A stretch of 64,000 nt of DNA from Candidatus Gemmiger stercorigallinarum (lineage in GTDB: Bacteria; Bacillota; Clostridia; Oscillospirales; Ruminococcaceae): assembly GCA_019119495.1 (NCBI GenBank), contig DWWX01000004.1:28656-92655 (forward strand). Reading direction: 5' to 3'. The notes below the pieces were generated by a model. That model was not told where the DNA came from, did not search any database, and worked only from the letters and a program-made list of their open reading frames with translations. Below are positions 18,809-27,550 of the stretch, one piece after another. The first letter of the stretch is position 1. Each line of letters starts with the position of its first letter. The position numbers and the translations under genes were made by a program.

Positions 18809-18956
18809 ATTGAAGTATAAGAATGAAGGATCAGCAGGATCAAAGACCGTCCGCCCGCGGGCCATGCCGGCGGCGATGTACGGTAGGTTCTTTTTGCGTT
18901 TCCGGCGGGCCGCCGCCGTTTGCCGCAGTTTTTACGGAAAGGAAGTTGCCCCGCCC

Positions 18957-20210
18957 ATGCACACCAAACCGCTTGCCCTGCACAAAAGGCTGCTGGCGCT
19001 GCTGCTGGCGCTTTGCCTGATGCTGACCGCTGCCCCGGTTGCGTTCGCGGAAGATCTGCGTTCCCTGGATATTTTTTATGCCAAGCAGCAGACAAGCAGC
19101 ACCTGCACGCTGGCCTCGGCGGCCATGATGATGCGCCGCCGCGCGTACTTAGACGGCCTGGACAACTGGGATACCATCACCGAGTCCAGCCTGCGCCGCG
19201 TGGCCTGGAGCTATGTCGGCCTCTCCCATGACTTTACCATGCTGGGCATCGAGGTCCAGCACGCCTACTTTGACGATGACCGCGCCGTGGAAAGCCAGCT
19301 GATCGAGCTGCTGCGCGAGCACCCGGAGGGCATCGTCGTCTACAACCGCAACTACCCCCACGCCATCCTGGTCACCGATTACACCGGCGGGCAGTTCTAC
19401 TGCGCCGACCCGTCCACCGCGGCGCCGTCGGGCCGCATCCCGCTGAGCCAGGCAACCATCACCATCTCCAGCGCGGTGTCCTACTGGTTCGTTGCCAGCG
19501 ATATCAACCGCTCCAGCGGCCTGGGCCCGGCGCTGACCGCCACCGCAGCCGCTTATCCCAGCCGCCTGCGCACCGGCGAGGCTTTTGTGCCCTCCGGCAC
19601 CATCACGTCGCCGGGCAACATCACCAGCGTGCGGCTGACGGTGCTGTCGGAGAGCGGCGAGACGGTGCAGACCGCCTCCGCCGAGCCGAACGCCCCCACC
19701 TACGACCTGGCCGGGCTGGCCAGCCAGCTCAGCTTCCAGACGCTGGGGGCCGGGCAGTACACCTTCCTGCTGACGGCGGACGATGATTTCGGCGGGCGGC
19801 TGAACCTGCGCAAGACAATGATGGTTTCCGGCAGCGACACGGTGCTGGCAAGCTATTCCGGCACGGTGCCCAGCCTGTCCAACATCAACGCCATCAACCT
19901 GACCGAGACCGGCTTTGACATCGAGTCCACCGCCACCGACACCGACGACGAGATCGTGATGGTCAGCTACTCGGCCTGGGCGGACGGCGAACAGTTTGCC
20001 CAGAGCATGCTGGGCACCCGGAGCGACAACGACACCTACACCGTCCACGTGGATGCCGAGGCGGCGGTGCTGGGCATCGACAGCTTCCTGATCAACATCA
20101 CCGCCGTGGACCGGGACGGCAACTCTGCCCGCGGCACGCTGAGCGTCAAGGTGGGCCTGGACGACAGCGAGGACACCGGCCTGGTGGCCGACCAGCAGCT
20201 GGTGCAGTAA
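18957..20210 (+). CDS. secreted papain-like (C39-type) protease-fold protein
   Basis: 417 aa. The N-terminal signal peptide (MHTKPLALHKRLL...AAPVAFA) predicts export. The next domain has a papain-like layout: KQQTSSTCTLASAAMM (candidate catalytic Cys), PHAILVTDYTGG (candidate His) and FYCADPS (candidate Asp), as in C39 peptidases. The C-terminal half (about 180-410) looks like beta-sandwich repeats (RLTVLSESGETV, YTVHVDAEA). It may be a peptidase or an inactive binding relative. Start ATG 18957 gives the clean signal peptide; GGAAAGGAAG lies about 13 nt upstream. Monocistronic. Confidence 0.7.
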   Translation: MHTKPLALHKRLLALLLALCLMLTAAPVAFAEDLRSLDIFYAKQQTSSTCTLASAAMMMRRRAYLDGLDNWDTITESSLRRVAWSYVGLSHDFTMLGIEVQHAYFDDDRAVESQLIELLREHPEGIVVYNRNYPHAILVTDYTGGQFYCADPSTAAPSGRIPLSQATITISSAVSYWFVASDINRSSGLGPALTATAAAYPSRLRTGEAFVPSGTITSPGNITSVRLTVLSESGETVQTASAEPNAPTYDLAGLASQLSFQTLGAGQYTFLLTADDDFGGRLNLRKTMMVSGSDTVLASYSGTVPSLSNINAINLTETGFDIESTATDTDDEIVMVSYSAWADGEQFAQSMLGTRSDNDTYTVHVDAEAAVLGIDSFLINITAVDRDGNSARGTLSVKVGLDDSEDTGLVADQQLVQ

Positions 20211-20245
20211 GCCCCCTGGGCGATCAGCCAGAACAAGCCAATGCA

Positions 20246-20285
20246 AGCCCCCGCAGTGCGGAAAACCGCGCCGCGGGGGCTTTTT
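20246..20285 (+). terminator. terminator of the C39-like gene
   Basis: AGCCCCCGC / GCGGGGGCT stem, then TTTTT. Confidence 0.85.
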
Positions 20286-20358
20286 GCATCGCAAAACCAA
20301 AACCGCCTGCCCGGCATGGCGCACGAAATGTGAAAATTCTGCGCAGGGGCGCAGCTTC

Positions 20359-20387
20359 TTGCCAAGCGGGCCGCTGTGCGCTACAAT
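20359..20387 (+). promoter_or_regulatory. promoter of the LysR gene
   Basis: TTGCCA (20359-20364), 17 nt, TACAAT (20382-20387). Confidence 0.65.
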
Positions 20388-20425
20388 ATACCCGTAAGTT
20401 GATACTCGCAGGGAGGGTGCAGACC

Positions 20426-21340
20426 ATGATGTACAACCCGCAGCTGGAAACCTTTTTGTGTGTGGCGGACGCCGGCAGCTTCAACAAAGCGGCGGCCACG
20501 CTGTACATCACCCCCACGGCGGTGGTCAAGCAGGTGAACCTGCTGGAAAGCTCGCTGGGGCTGACGCTGTTCACCCGCACCCACCGTGGCCTGGTGCTGA
20601 CCGAGGCCGGCAAATCGCTGTACAAAGACGCGCGGTACATCATCCGGTACTGCAAAGCGTCGGTGCTGCGGGCCAAAAGCGCCGGCGGCGAGGAGCGGGT
20701 CATCCGCATCGGCACCTCGCCGATGACGCCGGGGCAGTTTTTGGTCGATCTGTGGCCCAAAGTCCACAGCCTTTGCCCCGACATCAAGTTTGAGCTGGTC
20801 CCCTACGAGAACACGCCGGAGAACGCGCGGGAAATTCTCGCCAACCTGGGCCAGAACATCGACATCGTGGCCGGGCCGTTTGATGCCCGCGCGCTGCAGA
20901 ACTGGCGGTGCGCGGCGCTGCTGCTGAGCCGGGAACCGATCCGGCTGGCGCTTTCGCTGCACCACCCGCTGGCCGGCAAAAAGCGGCTGACCGTGCAGGA
21001 CCTGCACGGCGAACGGCTGATGATGATCCGCCGCGGCTGGAACGGCTCAATGGACGCACTGCGCGATGACCTGGCGCAGAAGCACCCCGAGATCGAGATC
21101 GTGGATTTCGACTTTTTCAACCTGGATACCTTCAACCGGTGCGAGAACGCCAACGACCTGATGGTGGCCATCGACAACTGGAAGAGCGTCCACCCGCTGC
21201 TCAAAGTGGTGCCGGTGCGCTGGAAATTCACCATCCCCTTCGGCATCCTGCACGCGCCCACTCCCTCGCCCACGGTGGAGCGGTTTCTCGAAGCCATCCA
21301 GCAGGTCACCGGCGCCGGCGAGGAACTGCCCAAAATTTGA
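20426..21340 (+). CDS. LysR-family transcriptional regulator
   Basis: 304 aa. The N-terminal winged HTH is typical: LETFLCVADAGSFNKAAATLYITPTAVVKQVNLLESSLGLTLFTRTHRGLVLTEAG is the LysR pattern. The rest (about 90-300) is a substrate-binding domain with two Rossmann-like lobes. Start ATG 20426 has GGGAGGG upstream. No divergent target gene: the C39 gene upstream points the same way. The GNAT gene begins 81 nt downstream and could be co-transcribed. The effector is unknown. Confidence 0.85.
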   Translation: MMYNPQLETFLCVADAGSFNKAAATLYITPTAVVKQVNLLESSLGLTLFTRTHRGLVLTEAGKSLYKDARYIIRYCKASVLRAKSAGGEERVIRIGTSPMTPGQFLVDLWPKVHSLCPDIKFELVPYENTPENAREILANLGQNIDIVAGPFDARALQNWRCAALLLSREPIRLALSLHHPLAGKKRLTVQDLHGERLMMIRRGWNGSMDALRDDLAQKHPEIEIVDFDFFNLDTFNRCENANDLMVAIDNWKSVHPLLKVVPVRWKFTIPFGILHAPTPSPTVERFLEAIQQVTGAGEELPKI

Positions 21341-21421
21341 GCCTGCGCCGGATGTGCCCAAACACCCGCCGCGGCAAAAGCCGCTTGCCGGCGCGGCCGG
21401 CGCAGAAAGGAAAAATCGCCT

Positions 21422-22021
21422 ATGGAACATCCGGGAACAAAAAGACTGGAAACCGAACGCCTGCTTTTGCGGCCGTTTGGCCCGGCAGATGCGGAAAGCT
21501 GCATCCGCAACTGGGCTGCCGACCCGGCGGTCTACCGCCACATCAGCCAGGAACCGCAGACGCCGGAACAGGTGCGGGGCTGGCTTGCCGCGGCGGAGGA
21601 AGCCTATGCCAACCCGGAGACTCGGTATTGGGCGGTCGTTGAGAGAACTGGTGGGGAAGTGATCGGCGAGATTTTCGTCGATGACTTCAGCGCCCGCAAC
21701 GGCTGGTGCGAGCTGGACTGGAAAATCGGCAGCAGGTTCTGGCAAAAGGGATATGCCACCGAGGCAGCCGCCGCAGTGGCCCGCCATCTGCTGGACGCGG
21801 AGGGCTTCCACCGGATACAGGCAAAGTGTTGTGTGGAAAACCCGGCGTCTGAACGGGTCATGCAAAAGATCGGCATGACCAGGGAGGGCACCCTGCGCGG
21901 CTATTTCCGCACAAAGGACGACCGCTGGTGCGATGTGGTGCTGTACGCGCTGATTGACGGCGAGCAGCCGGAAACCGCCCCGCAAGAGGCAAAAAGGCCT
22001 TTTCCGCCTTCCCCGCAATGA
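21422..22021 (+). CDS. GNAT N-acetyltransferase (RimJ/RimL-like)
   Basis: 199 aa acetyl-CoA-dependent acetyltransferase. The family pattern is clear: LETERLLLRPFGPADAES at the N-terminus, ELDWKIGSRFWQKGYATEAAAAVARHLL (acetyl-CoA-binding loop) and a typical NPASERVMQKIGMTREGTLR segment. The substrate may be a protein N-terminus, an antibiotic or a small amine; nothing here decides. Start ATG 21422 follows AGAAAGGA. Last gene before a bidirectional terminator. Confidence 0.85.
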   Translation: MEHPGTKRLETERLLLRPFGPADAESCIRNWAADPAVYRHISQEPQTPEQVRGWLAAAEEAYANPETRYWAVVERTGGEVIGEIFVDDFSARNGWCELDWKIGSRFWQKGYATEAAAAVARHLLDAEGFHRIQAKCCVENPASERVMQKIGMTREGTLRGYFRTKDDRWCDVVLYALIDGEQPETAPQEAKRPFPPSPQ

Positions 22022-22044
22022 GCGCCGCCCCCATTCCATAAAGC

Positions 22045-22089
22045 AAAAAAGCACCCCGCCGGGCGGTATCCATGCCGCCCGGCGGGGTG
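22045..22089 (-). terminator. terminator of the ABM/AKR unit
   Basis: CACCCCGCCGGGCGG / CCGCCCGGCGGGGTG, a perfect 15-bp stem. T6 follows on the minus strand after GC; the plus side (GTGTCTGTT) is weaker but may also serve the GNAT gene. Confidence 0.85.
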
Positions 22090-22094
22090 TCTGT

Positions 22095-22427
22095 TCAGGT
22101 CTTGATAAACTTCTTGTCGGCGTCCGGCAGGCCGGCTTCGTCCGAGACATACCGCTCCGCCCGCATGTGCAGGTCGTATTTTTCCCGCAGCGCGGCGATG
22201 GTCCCCATCATCGGCGAGGCATGATGGATGTCCAGCGACGCCTGGTCCTTCCAGCTGTCGATCAGCAGAACGGTCTCCGGGTCGCTCATCGGCAAAAAGT
22301 AGTCGTACCGCAGGTTGCCATCCTCGGCGCGGATCATGGCGGCGGTGCCGCTTTGCTCCATCTCCTCGGCAAACTTGCGCGCGCTGCCGTTTGTCCCGGT
22401 GTAGTACAGATTCATGGTGATGCTCAT
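22095..22427 (-). CDS. antibiotic biosynthesis monooxygenase (ABM/YgiN) family protein
   Basis: 110 aa, a single dimeric alpha+beta barrel domain. SITMNLYYTGTNGSARKFAEEM and YDYFLPMSDPETVLLIDSWKDQASLDIHHASPMM match the ABM pattern (quinol monooxygenase YgiN and relatives). The start was moved from the track to ATG 22427, which has AAAGGAGT in front. It lies 37 nt behind the aldo/keto reductase and is probably co-transcribed. Exact substrate unknown; a quinone or electrophile detoxification role is inference. Confidence 0.75.
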   Translation of the reverse strand: MSITMNLYYTGTNGSARKFAEEMEQSGTAAMIRAEDGNLRYDYFLPMSDPETVLLIDSWKDQASLDIHHASPMMGTIAALREKYDLHMRAERYVSDEAGLPDADKKFIKT

Positions 22428-22464
22428 GGCAAAGACTCCTTTCCTGATAAATACGGGCAAATCG

Positions 22465-23469
22465 CTATTTCTTTACGTCCAGCAGGGTCACCCCCTGCGG
22501 CGGGTTGCGGTCAATGGCCCCGACGATCCGGTGGGGCAGGTACGGCTCCTCCAGCCAGGCGATGTCCTCCCCGCTCAGCCGGACATCCAGCGCGCCGGCG
22601 GCATCGTCAAAATGCGCGGCCCTGGTGGCGCCGATGATGGGTGACGCCGCCCCCTTGGCCCACAGCCACGCCAGGGCGACCTGCTGCATCTTGACGCCGT
22701 ACCGCCCGGCCAGGGTGTGCACCCGGCGCACGATCTCCATGTCCTGGGCCTCGGTGCGGTCGTACTTGCCCATGGCGGCCCGGTCGGTGCGGCTGCGGAT
22801 GGAATCCGAGTTCCAGGTCGGGCGGGTCAGATGCCCGGCGGCCAGCGGGCTGTACGGCATCAGCGAGACGTTCATCTGCCGGCAGATGGGGATCAGCTCC
22901 CGCTCGTCCTCGCGGTACAGCAGGTTGTAGTGGTTTTCCATCGCCGCAAACTGCGCCCAGCCGTGGTCGCGGGCGGCCAGCTGCATATTGTAAAACTGGT
23001 AGCCGTACATGGCCGACGCGCCGATCGCCCGCACCTTGCCGGACGCCACCAGGTCGTTCAGCGCCTCCATCGTCTCCTCAATGGGGGTGTCGTAGTCGAA
23101 CCGGTGGATAATATACAGGTCCAGGTAATCGGTGCCCAGCCGGCGCAGGCTGCCCTCGATCTCCCGGTGGATCGCCTCGGCGCTGAGCCGGCCGGGGTTA
23201 AAATAGACCTTGGACGCAATGACCACCTTGTCCCGCGCGACGTTCTTTTTCAGCGCCCGGCCCAGGTATTCCTCGCTGGTACCGTCGGAGTAGCCGTTGG
23301 CCGTGTCAAAAAAGTTGATGCCCAGCCCCAGCGCGTGCCGGACGATGGCCTCGGTGCCGGTTTCGTCCAGCGTCCAGTCGTGCATGGTGCCGGCTTTGCC
23401 AAAACTCATGCAGCCGACGCAGAGTTTGGATACCCGGATATCGGTATTGCCAAGATTTGTGTACTCCAT
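22465..23469 (-). CDS. aldo/keto reductase
   Basis: 334 aa NADPH-dependent oxidoreductase of the AKR superfamily. The catalytic tetrad can be assigned: Asp in NFFDTANGY, Tyr in GYSDG, Lys in VVIASKVYF and His in LYIIHRFDYD. The C-terminal cofactor-binding stretch 'ASPIIGATRAAHFDDAAGAL' is typical. The N-terminus (MEYTNLGNTDIRVSKLCVGCMSFG) matches the YajO/IolS-like group. Start 23469 has AAGGAG upstream. It sits between a carboxymuconolactone-decarboxylase-like gene and an ABM gene, a common redox-detoxification neighbourhood. Confidence 0.92.
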   Translation of the reverse strand: MEYTNLGNTDIRVSKLCVGCMSFGKAGTMHDWTLDETGTEAIVRHALGLGINFFDTANGYSDGTSEEYLGRALKKNVARDKVVIASKVYFNPGRLSAEAIHREIEGSLRRLGTDYLDLYIIHRFDYDTPIEETMEALNDLVASGKVRAIGASAMYGYQFYNMQLAARDHGWAQFAAMENHYNLLYREDERELIPICRQMNVSLMPYSPLAAGHLTRPTWNSDSIRSRTDRAAMGKYDRTEAQDMEIVRRVHTLAGRYGVKMQQVALAWLWAKGAASPIIGATRAAHFDDAAGALDVRLSGEDIAWLEEPYLPHRIVGAIDRNPPQGVTLLDVKK

Positions 23470-23640
23470 AGTCCACGCTCCTTACGTCTGTTTTCTCTTT
23501 GCGGCAATGGGGCCGGCCGCTGTGATTTGACATGATGCCAATATGTCGATGGGATACTCCTGCAACGGCGGCGCGTCGATCGCAGCAGCCGCGCCGGCCG
23601 GTACACAGGGATGCGGCCCGTCCCAGACCGGCGCTGCCGC

Positions 23641-24330
23641 TCAGCCCTCGGCGGCCTTGTTGACGCAGGCCACCGCGTTCAGGCTGCGCGGGTAGCCGAT
23701 GTAGGGCAGGCACTGGGAGACGACCCGGATCAAAAAGTCCTTGTCGTTGCCCAGGTTCATGTTGCCCTTGGCGTGGGCGGTCAGCTGGGGCTCGCAGCCG
23801 CCCTGCGCGGCCAAAAAACAGAAGGTGATCATCTCCCGCTGGGCCAGGCTCAGCCCGGTGCGGGTGTAATAGTCGCCAAAGCAGTTGGCGGCCAGCCAGC
23901 GGTTGATGTGCCCGGCTTTCCAGGCTTCCAGCATCTGGGGGCCGAAGATGTCTGCCTGCGCCTGCGCGCCTTTTTCCAGCCGGTCGTCCATCGTGGTGGT
24001 GGCCTGGGGTTCCAGCGGCAGGGCCACGCCCCGGCGGGTAAGCTCCTCGTTGGTCAAATCGAGAAACGGCCGCACCCGGCCGATGCCCAGGTAGTCCACC
24101 GCCTGGTAGACGATCTCTTTGACCATGACCGGCGTCAGCCCTGCGTCCAGCGCGCGGGGCAGCTCGGCGGCAAACTCCTCCTTGCCCTGGCAGCCCAGCA
24201 GCGTGGCCAGGATCGCCATGTGGCGGGTGACGGGTTCCAGCTGCTGGCCGGGCTCGTTCACCACCTCGTCAAAGGCAAAATGGTCAAAACGCTCGGCAAA
24301 TTCCGGGTCGGTCTCATGGTAGCTTTTCAT
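23641..24330 (-). CDS. carboxymuconolactone decarboxylase (AhpD-like) family protein
   Basis: 229 aa with two CMD-like helical repeats (about 20-110 and 130-225). The second holds MITFCFLAAQGGCEPQLTAHAKGNMNLG, the region that carries the CxxC and His in AhpD; here only single Cys residues remain, so the thiol-disulfide site seems to be missing. Start ATG 24330 has AAAGGAG upstream, better than the track start. First gene of the CMD-AKR-ABM cluster; a 171-nt gap separates it from the reductase. Confidence 0.85.
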   Translation of the reverse strand: MKSYHETDPEFAERFDHFAFDEVVNEPGQQLEPVTRHMAILATLLGCQGKEEFAAELPRALDAGLTPVMVKEIVYQAVDYLGIGRVRPFLDLTNEELTRRGVALPLEPQATTTMDDRLEKGAQAQADIFGPQMLEAWKAGHINRWLAANCFGDYYTRTGLSLAQREMITFCFLAAQGGCEPQLTAHAKGNMNLGNDKDFLIRVVSQCLPYIGYPRSLNAVACVNKAAEG

Positions 24331-24404
24331 GGCTGCACGCTCCTTTGCTTGGTATCTGCGGCAGCTGCGCGGCAAAAGCCGGTTGGCGGCTGCCTGCCAT
24401 GTTT

Positions 24405-24434
24405 ATTGTATCCCAAACGACGGTCTGATGTCTA
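24405..24434 (-). promoter_or_regulatory. promoter of the CMD-AKR-ABM cluster
   Basis: On the minus strand: TAGACA, 18 nt, TACAAT, about 75 nt upstream of the start codon. Confidence 0.55.
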
Positions 24435-24707
24435 ATGCTTATCCGATATGCTCAGCCATACAAATTGCGTATGCATCCCGGCCCGCACGGCTGCCCGGCC
24501 GCAGAGGGAGCCCGTTTGGCCGGCATGGGACCGGCGGGGACCCGGCCGATGCGCGAAAGGCGCGAAGCGGCCGCCGCAAAAAAACTTTGCCCCCGGTGAT
24601 ACATTCCCGCCCCGGCGGACGTTATAAGGGTGAACGGACACAAAACAGGCTGGCGGCGCGGGGCAGGGAGGGCTGCCGCCCGCCGCCGGCCAAAAGGAGG
24701 GGAGCAG
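24435..24707 (+). other. region upstream of the ECF sigma gene, no clear sigma-A promoter
   Basis: About 270 nt with no gene. I see no good -35/-10 pair for the sigma gene. An ECF-type self-regulated promoter is possible but I cannot define it. Confidence 0.35.
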
Positions 24708-25226
24708 ATGGAACATCCCACACGGCCCATTGCCGACGAAGCCGCGCTGGAGCAGGCGGTGCGGCAGTACCAGGCCGAGCTGCTGCGCTATGCGGCGGGC
24801 ATCCTGGGCAATGCCGCCGACGCCGAGGACGCGGTGCAGACCGCTTTCCTCAAGCTGTGGCACAGCCGCGGCCGCCTGCGGCCGGACACCAACCTGCGGG
24901 CACTGCTGTACCGCATCACCTGCAATACGGCGCTGGACATGCTGCGCCGAGCCCGGCGGGAGGCTGCCCGCACCCCGCCCGCGGCCCCGCCGGAGACCGA
25001 CGACCCGGAAACCGCTGACCGGCGGGCGGCCCTGCGCGCCGCGCTGGACGCCCTTGCGCCCCAGGACCGGGCGCTGGTATGGGGCCAGGTGGTGGAGGGC
25101 TTGTCCTACCGGGAGCTGGCGGCCATCCACCACCGGCCGGAGCCGTACCTGCGCAACCGGTGCAGCCGCGCCAAACGCCTGCTGGCCGACCTGCTGACCC
25201 AAATGGAAGAGGAGGACTGCACATGA
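24708..25226 (+). CDS. ECF-type RNA polymerase sigma factor
   Basis: 172 aa with only regions 2 and 4. Region 2 contains the typical GNAADAEDAVQTAFLKLWHSRGRLRPDTNLRALLYRITCNTALDMLRR. Region 4 contains LSYRELAAIHHRPEPYLRNRCSRAKRLL, the -35-recognising HTH, with somewhat unusual residues (HHRPEPYLRN in place of the usual LGxSxGTVKS). Start ATG 24708 has AAAAGGAGG. Its TGA overlaps the ATG of the next gene (ATGA), the usual sign of a sigma/anti-sigma pair. Confidence 0.88.
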   Translation: MEHPTRPIADEAALEQAVRQYQAELLRYAAGILGNAADAEDAVQTAFLKLWHSRGRLRPDTNLRALLYRITCNTALDMLRRARREAARTPPAAPPETDDPETADRRAALRAALDALAPQDRALVWGQVVEGLSYRELAAIHHRPEPYLRNRCSRAKRLLADLLTQMEEEDCT

Positions 25227-26353
25227 ACGCTGCGAACGAACGCACCCCCGGCGACGCTGCCCTGCGCCGGCAGCTGCTGGCCCTTGCCCCGCCGGAAACC
25301 GACCTGTGGCCGGGCATCGCCGCGGAGCTGGCCCGGCAGCCGTCCCGTCCCCGCTGGTCCGCCCGCCGCAGGCTGTGCGCGGCGCTGCTGGCGGCGGTAT
25401 TGCTGGCCGCTTTGCTGATGGGCGCGGCGGTGCTGCGCAGATGGGTGGTGTACGACACTGCCGCCGGTACCCTGACCATCCTGCCGGAAGGGGAGGGCTA
25501 TGCGCCCGAAGGCACCGGCGAGGACGGCAACCCCTACGCCGCCTTTGCCCCGGTGCCGTCCTGGCAGACAGATGCGGCCGGGGACGGCAGCCTGATCCTG
25601 CCGGAGACCGGGCGCACCCGCCTGCTAAACAGTGCCTGCTTTGGCCAGGCGACGGTGGAGGTGCAGGGGGATGCGGGCAGCCTGAGCTTTGGCGGCGGCC
25701 CGGCAATGCTGCAAAGCAGCGACCGGGCGGAGCTGCTGGCTGCCTGGCCCTGGGACGACGGCGTACGGCGCATGGCCGACGCCCTGCCGGAACGCTGTAC
25801 GTTTACAGCGGGCACGGTGCTGCCATACACCACGCCGCAGCAACTGGCGCAGGCCGGGCTTGCCCGGCTGGAACAGGGGGACGGCTGGGCGGCGGCTGTT
25901 TTTGACCTGCCGGAAGAGGTCAAACGGCAGGGCCGGACGCTGAGCCTGACCTATACCGGTCCGGACGGGGTGCAGGTACGGCTGAAAAGCGGCCTGAGCA
26001 GCGACTGCAGCCTGCTCTTGACCGGCAGCGAGGACCTGCAGCCCCAGCCGCTGGAGCTGGACGGCTTTGTGGGCGGCACCAGGGTCACCCGCAAAAACGC
26101 CGACGGCCGGGACGAGACCACCGTCTACCTGTGGCGGCCCATCGATCCGGTCATGCTGGACAGCAGCGCCGACGTGCTGCTGCGCCGCGCCGCCGAGGGT
26201 GCCGGCGCCGGCCCCGACACCCTGCTGGGCCAGGCCGCCGCGCTGGCCAAACCCGGCGCCGAAGAGGAACAGCGGTACCTGAGCTATACCATCACCGCAG
26301 CCGGCCTGACCGACGCCGAGCTGGACGCGCTGCTGGCCGCCCTGGCCGGCTGA
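25223..26353 (+). CDS. predicted membrane-anchored anti-sigma factor
   Basis: 376 aa. A cytoplasmic N-terminus of about 48 residues (ETDLWPGIAAELARQPSRPRWSARRR) precedes one membrane helix (about 49-68, LCAALLAAVLLAALLMGAAVL) and a large extracytoplasmic domain with no recognised family. This topology plus the 4-nt overlap with the ECF sigma gene supports an anti-sigma role. No zinc-binding HxxxCxxC is seen, so it is not a ZAS-type anti-sigma. The signal sensed outside the cell is unknown. Monocistronic pair ended by a terminator. Confidence 0.65.
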   Translation: MNAANERTPGDAALRRQLLALAPPETDLWPGIAAELARQPSRPRWSARRRLCAALLAAVLLAALLMGAAVLRRWVVYDTAAGTLTILPEGEGYAPEGTGEDGNPYAAFAPVPSWQTDAAGDGSLILPETGRTRLLNSACFGQATVEVQGDAGSLSFGGGPAMLQSSDRAELLAAWPWDDGVRRMADALPERCTFTAGTVLPYTTPQQLAQAGLARLEQGDGWAAAVFDLPEEVKRQGRTLSLTYTGPDGVQVRLKSGLSSDCSLLLTGSEDLQPQPLELDGFVGGTRVTRKNADGRDETTVYLWRPIDPVMLDSSADVLLRRAAEGAGAGPDTLLGQAAALAKPGAEEEQRYLSYTITAAGLTDAELDALLAALAG

Positions 26354-26373
26354 CCCGCACGGTGCAAAACGCA

Positions 26374-26424
26374 CAGCCGCCCGCGGCAGGGAACCCCCTG
26401 CACCGCGGGCGGCTGCGTGTTTTG
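26374..26424 (+). terminator. terminator of the sigma/anti-sigma operon
   Basis: CAGCCGCCCGCGG / CCGCGGGCGGCTG, 13 bp, with an inner CAGGG/CCCTG stem, followed by CGTGTTTT. Confidence 0.75.
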
Positions 26425-26481
26425 CCGGCCGCAGGCGCCGCCCGGCTTTGCGGCGCGGGGCGGGGAAGGGCTGCCGCCCCC

Positions 26482-27183
26482 TCACGCGCCGTCCGCTTCT
26501 AGCAGTTCCCGCAGCGTTTCCAGCGCCCGCTTTTCAATGCGGGAGACATAGCTGCGGCTGATGCCCAGCCGCCGGGCAATGGCCTGCTGGGTCAGCTCCG
26601 GGCCGCCGTCCAGGCCGTAGCGCAGCGTCAGGATGCGGGCCTCCCGCGGCGGCAGCCGGGCCACCTGCGCCCGCAGGCGCAAAATGCTGTCCCGCCGCTC
26701 GCAGTCGTCCTCCATCACTGCGTCGTCGGGCAGCGTGTCGGCCAGCGTCAGCTGGCCGCTGTCGTTGCTGCCGCTTTCCAGCGGTTCCTGCAGCGAGAGG
26801 GGCGTGCCCTCCCGCCGGGTGTGGCGCAGGTGCATACGGATCTCGTTCTCGATGCACTGGGACGCATAGCTGGCAAACCGCACGCGGCGGGCCGGGTCAA
26901 AGGTGTCCACCGCCTTGATCAGCCCGATGGACCCGATGCTGACCAGGTCGTCCTGGGACGCGCTGGCCGCGTAATACTTTTTTGCCACGTGGGCCACCAG
27001 GCGCAGGTTGTGGCGGATCAGCGTGTCCCGCGCGGCGCGGTCGCCGGCCTGCATGGCGGCAAAGGCGGCGCGCTCCTCGGCGGGGCGCAGCGGCCGCGGA
27101 AAGCTGCCTGCTTCCAGGTGCAGCGCCAGGTACAAAATCTGCGAGGCCGCCGCCTGGAGAAAAATCGTCAAAATTTGCAGCAT
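26482..27183 (-). CDS. sigma-K-like sporulation/mother-cell sigma factor
   Basis: 233 aa, full sigma-70 type regions 2, 3 and 4. NLRLVAHVAKKYY, DLVSIGSIGLIKAVDTFD and ASYASQCIENEIRMHLR give region 2; AIARRLGISRSYVSRIEKRALETL gives region 4, and this wording is the SigK/SigE pattern. The hydrophobic N-terminus (MLQILTIFLQAAASQILYLALHLEAG) before SFPRPL resembles the pro-sequence of B. subtilis pro-sigma-K. ATG 27183 was chosen to match that; its ribosome binding site is weak. It is not split by a skin-like element. Whether the organism sporulates cannot be judged here. Confidence 0.8.
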   Translation of the reverse strand: MLQILTIFLQAAASQILYLALHLEAGSFPRPLRPAEERAAFAAMQAGDRAARDTLIRHNLRLVAHVAKKYYAASASQDDLVSIGSIGLIKAVDTFDPARRVRFASYASQCIENEIRMHLRHTRREGTPLSLQEPLESGSNDSGQLTLADTLPDDAVMEDDCERRDSILRLRAQVARLPPREARILTLRYGLDGGPELTQQAIARRLGISRSYVSRIEKRALETLRELLEADGA

Positions 27184-27383
27184 ACCATCACCCCCGGCAA
27201 GGATATGCGGCCCCCGGCGCCGGTATGCCTGCGGCAGCCAAAGCCCGGCCGGCGCGCGGCCCGTCCCCCGGCAAAACCACCACATTGCCCGCGGCGTTTT
27301 TGGGCAATGTGCCCGATTTTGCAAGGACGGCGGGAAAAATGACATTTCAGCGACGGTTCCGCGCCGCGCGGCAGATTTTTTGC
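27184..27383. other. upstream region of the divergent sigK-like and kinase-like genes
   Basis: About 200 nt without a gene before the promoter at 27384. AACCACCACATTGCCC and GGGCAATGTGCCCG contain a GGGCAATGT/ACATTGCCC inverted pair (about 27281-27315) that could be an operator. No convincing minus-strand promoter for the sigma gene. Confidence 0.4.
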
Positions 27384-27412
27384 TTGCGTTTTGCCGCGTT
27401 TGCGTTTATACT
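27384..27412 (+). promoter_or_regulatory. promoter of the cytidylate-kinase-like gene
   Basis: TTGCGT (27384-27389), 17 nt, TATACT (27407-27412). Leader of about 130 nt. Confidence 0.6.
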
Positions 27413-27550
27413 AAAAGTACAAGGAAAAGTATGCCTTTCGGCTGCTTTTCCGGGGTGCAGCCGCGGGGACCCGGCTGTCTCCGGGAGCGGGGCGCGCCCC
27501 GGTATGCCCGTGGCACCCGGCCGCGGGACACGAATGCGAGGTGGAAAAAC

